Shown piece after piece: positions 61,636 to 64,000 of a DNA stretch of 64,000 nucleotides. The notes under the pieces are model-generated. The model saw only the letters and a list, made by a program, of their open reading frames with translations. It had not been told where the DNA came from and ran no database searches. Position numbers and translations under genes: made by a program. Within the stretch, counting starts at the first letter, position 1. Each line of letters begins with the position of its first letter. The DNA comes from Halorubrum salinarum (GTDB taxonomy: Archaea; Halobacteriota; Halobacteria; Halobacteriales; Haloferacaceae): assembly GCF_013267195.1 (NCBI RefSeq), contig NZ_CP053941.1, positions 1,240,001 to 1,304,000 on the forward strand, read 5' to 3'.

Positions 61636-63138
61636 ATGGCGCGGGCCCGCGTCCGCGGCATCTACGCGACGGCGCTCACCGCGCGCCTGCTCGACGCCGG
61701 CCACGAGGTGGTCGACGCCTCGCCGCCGATCCGCCGGCGGTTCGACGCCGCGTTCGGGACCGACTCGCCGGACGTTCGGGTCGAGACGAGCGGCGACCGG
61801 CAGGGCGTCGGCGCGCACGGCGACCCGGACGCGCTCGACGCGGTCCGCGACCTCTTGGTCGACGCCGGCCGCGACGCGCTCGCGTGGGCGGACCCGACGC
61901 CGCCCGGCGCGGTCCTCGACGGCGAGGTGACGGAGACGCTCGGCGGCGGCGCCGTCGTCGACCTCCGGGTCGGCGGCGAGGGGGGAGAGAGCGGCGGCAG
62001 CGGCGGGGCGGCCGACCCGCCCGCCACCGCCGCCGAGGGGTACCTCCCGTACGGCGCGGTCGACGCCCGGGTGGAGACGGGGGACGCGGTCCGCGTCCAG
62101 GTGCGCGAGTCCGCGGCGCCGTGGACCGACCGCCGCCCGGAGCTCGCCGGGGAGCTTCGGGTCGGCGGCGACCTCGTCGCGCTCGAACCGGGCTCCGGGA
62201 CGCGGGTCGACGTCCGGGACGACGAGGCAGCCCGCGAGCTGTCGGGGATGCTCGACCTGCTCGACCTCGACCCGCCGGACGGGTGGCGCGCGGTGTGGCG
62301 ACCCCCCGCGGTCGACGCCGACACCGAGGCGCTGAGCGCGGGCCTCGACGCGGCGGTCGACGCCGCCGAGGAACTGCGCGACGTGGTCGCGCCGGCGGAC
62401 GCGGACGAGTCGGGGCTCGGCGTGCTCGACGACCGAGGGCGGCTCCGCGACGCGTCGGTCGCCGCGCCGAACGCCGGCGTCTGGGTCTGGTTCGGCCGCG
62501 AGAGCCGGTTCGGGCTGGACGACGCGCGCCGGGGCGCGACCGCGACGATGCCGGGCCACCACCGCGTGAAGGCGGGCTCGGCGGACGCCTCGGCCGGGGT
62601 CGACCTCGCGGAGGCGCTCTGTGACCCCGACCCCGACGCCGAGTTCCCGTTCGCGGTCGTGAGCGACGCGTTCGGGCCACGGGAGGGCGACGCGCTCCGG
62701 ATCGACCACGGCAAGCCCGACGGGCGGCTGATCACCCTCGGCGAGGCGACCGTCACGGGGGTCGATCCCGACGGGACCGTCACCGTCGAGCGGGAGATGA
62801 GCGGCGGCGGCACCTACGACGGGCTCGGGGTCGACCGCGTGGCCGGCGACGTCGCCGAGACGAGCCTGAAGGAGGGGCGCTGGTGGTACCCGACGACGTA
62901 CCGCGGCCGCGACGGGAGCGTCCGCGGGACGTACGTCAACGTCTGTACGCCCGTCGAGGTGTTCCCCGACGCGGCCCGCTACGTGGACCTCCACGTGGAC
63001 GTGGTGAAGCGGCCGGACGGGACGGTCGAGCGCGTCGACGACGACGAGCTCGACGAGTCGGTCGCCGCCGGGCGCACGCCGGAGCCGCTGGCCGAGAAGG
63101 CGCGGCGCGTCGCGTCGGCGCTGGAGAACGCGCTGTAG
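61636..63138 (+). CDS. fau-1: probable ribonuclease FAU-1 (RNA-binding, DUF402 domain)
   Basis: 500 aa. N-terminal RVRGIYATALTARLLDAGHEVVDASPPIRRRF is the RNase E/G-like opening, followed by an S1-like barrel (LDGEVTETLGGGAVVDL with a Gly/Ser insertion) and LPYGAVDARVETGDAVRVQV. The C-terminal DUF402 half has MPGHHRVKAGS and GRWWYPTTYRGRDGSVRGTYVNVCTPVEVFPDAARYVDLHVDVVKRPDG. FAU-1 binds AU-rich RNA and trims rRNA precursors in Pyrococcus. Coupled to the small gene upstream. Confidence 0.88.
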   Translation: MARARVRGIYATALTARLLDAGHEVVDASPPIRRRFDAAFGTDSPDVRVETSGDRQGVGAHGDPDALDAVRDLLVDAGRDALAWADPTPPGAVLDGEVTETLGGGAVVDLRVGGEGGESGGSGGAADPPATAAEGYLPYGAVDARVETGDAVRVQVRESAAPWTDRRPELAGELRVGGDLVALEPGSGTRVDVRDDEAARELSGMLDLLDLDPPDGWRAVWRPPAVDADTEALSAGLDAAVDAAEELRDVVAPADADESGLGVLDDRGRLRDASVAAPNAGVWVWFGRESRFGLDDARRGATATMPGHHRVKAGSADASAGVDLAEALCDPDPDAEFPFAVVSDAFGPREGDALRIDHGKPDGRLITLGEATVTGVDPDGTVTVEREMSGGGTYDGLGVDRVAGDVAETSLKEGRWWYPTTYRGRDGSVRGTYVNVCTPVEVFPDAARYVDLHVDVVKRPDGTVERVDDDELDESVAAGRTPEPLAEKARRVASALENAL

Positions 63139-63223
63139 CGACCGACCTGCGGACGGCACGGCGATCGACGGGGGCGTCTACTCGGTCGTTTCGAAATCCA
63201 ATCACTTCGATTCGTTACAATAG

Positions 63224-63234
63224 CATTATTATTC
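63224..63234 (+). promoter_or_regulatory. TATA-like box of the GH97 gene
   Basis: CATTATTATTC in an A/T-rich stretch is centred about 29 nt before the ATG at 63258, between fau-1 and the glycosidase gene. Confidence 0.55.
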
Positions 63235-63257
63235 ATCGTATACACGGTGCTGACGGA

Positions 63258-64000
63258 ATGCGTGAGAAACGATCACAGCAAACGTTGAGCGGGACGACGC
63301 GCCGCGGCTTCCTCGGGAGCGTGGGGGCGCTGGTGGCGGCGGCCGCCTACTCGCGGGACGTGTCGGCCGGCGACGCCGCGCCGGTGGCCAACGACGCCGA
63401 CGACCCGGTTCAGACGATCGAGTCGCCGGACGGGTCGATCGCGGTGACGGTCGACGTCTCGGACGGCGTCCCGACCTACGAGGTCGCGCGGAACGGGACG
63501 ACCTACGTCGGCCCGTCGCGGCTCGGGTTCGACTTCCGGAACCAGTCGGCGTTCGGCGCGAGCGCCGAGGGGTCGGACGGCCCGGTCGCGGTCACCGGGA
63601 CGCTCCGCGCGGTCTCGACCGAGGAGTGGGAGCCGGTGTGGGGCGCCTACGACGAGGTTTCGGCCGAGTACAACGCCCTCAGCGTCGGGCTCGCGGACGC
63701 GGCCGCCGACGGCTCCCCCGCCGAGGACGGCCGCACCGCCACCCTCCAGGTCCGCGTGTTCGACGACGGGATCGGGTTCCGGACGGTGCTGCGCGAGGAG
63801 TTCGCGAGCAACTCCGAGAAGGCGGTGATCGACGCGGAGAACACCGGGGTCGACTTCGCGGACGACTACGACGCCTGGTGGATCGCGAACGCGGTGACGA
63901 ACCCCCGGTTCGAGCAGGAGTACGCCGAGACGCCGCTGTCTGAGATCCCGGGCGGGGTCGAGAACCGGCGACCGAACGGCACGCCGATGCGAGAGGGCGC
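63258..64000 (+). CDS. GH97 family glycoside hydrolase, N-terminal part (cut by window end)
   Basis: 247 residues visible, open to the window edge. Tat-type signal TTRRGFLGSVGALVAAAAYSR, then the GH97 N-terminal beta-domain: QTIESPDGSIAVTVDVSDGVPTYEVARNG...GPSRLGFDF and the later LQVRVFDDGIGFRTVLREEF. GH97 enzymes are alpha-glucosidases or alpha-galactosidases; the catalytic barrel lies beyond the window. Probably secreted folded via Tat. This adds to the sugar-use genes (glucokinase, Azf). Confidence 0.85.
   Translation, partial: MREKRSQQTLSGTTRRGFLGSVGALVAAAAYSRDVSAGDAAPVANDADDPVQTIESPDGSIAVTVDVSDGVPTYEVARNGTTYVGPSRLGFDFRNQSAFGASAEGSDGPVAVTGTLRAVSTEEWEPVWGAYDEVSAEYNALSVGLADAAADGSPAEDGRTATLQVRVFDDGIGFRTVLREEFASNSEKAVIDAENTGVDFADDYDAWWIANAVTNPRFEQEYAETPLSEIPGGVENRRPNGTPMREG

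Overview
The window is a GC-rich stretch of a haloarchaeal chromosome, most like Halorubrum or a close relative. The proteins are strongly acidic, and the core genes are archaeal: TFB, ribosomal protein L10e/uL16, archaeal SepF, MptD, NucS, FAU-1 and Azf. First genes of transcription units usually carry a TATA-like T/A block about 26-32 nt before the start codon, the pattern of leaderless haloarchaeal mRNAs. The genus is inferred from protein resemblance only.

Layout. 1-5057: a DUF309 protein, the glucose-6-phosphate dehydrogenase Azf, the division protein SepF and MutS. 5200-8473: a tandemly duplicated two-gene module (membrane zinc-ribbon protein plus a convergent winged-helix membrane regulator). 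8866-17545: the most striking locus, a TasA/camelysin-like secreted protein cluster. It has three large tandem paralogues with SipW-type signal regions (two carry an inserted von Willebrand A domain), two smaller related proteins, a dedicated S26 signal peptidase, a glycosequon-rich membrane protein and a 52-aa membrane protein. 17634-26535: ZIP transporter, ThiD, a DsbA-family oxidoreductase, a PAP2 phosphatase overlapping a circularly permuted solute-binding protein, membrane and zinc proteins, HIT hydrolase and a degenerate MinD-like ATPase. 26699-30663: TFB, a CARF-like regulator and a GTPBP1-type GTPase. 30885-37209: a complete peptide/nickel-type ABC importer operon.

37274-48270: BsuPI-like protein, MptD, a LEA14-type protein, deaminase DadD, an Ig-repeat surface protein, SAH hydrolase, NucS, L10e and a Ski2-like helicase. 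48344-52482 is more accessory: tRNA-Pro, a structured repeat, a solitary C5 DNA methyltransferase, beta-carbonic anhydrase, tRNA-Phe followed by decayed tRNA fragments, and a secreted VWA protein. 52779-64000: zinc-ribbon proteins, HAD and APH-type enzymes, a cold-shock protein, a ferredoxin, UspA, a ROK glucokinase, a PrsW-like protease, FAU-1 and the start of a GH97 glycosidase cut by the window edge.

How the genes work together: glucokinase and Azf can feed glucose into an oxidative pentose phosphate route; DadD and SAH hydrolase both handle by-products of SAM; MutS and NucS give two mismatch-linked repair proteins; the signal peptidase sits inside the operon of its probable substrates. 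Main points for a second look are the TasA-like cluster with its shared 20-bp operator-like site, the permuted binding protein, and two copies of a structured repeat (40978-41355, 48474-48719) whose stems are kept while their sequences differ.
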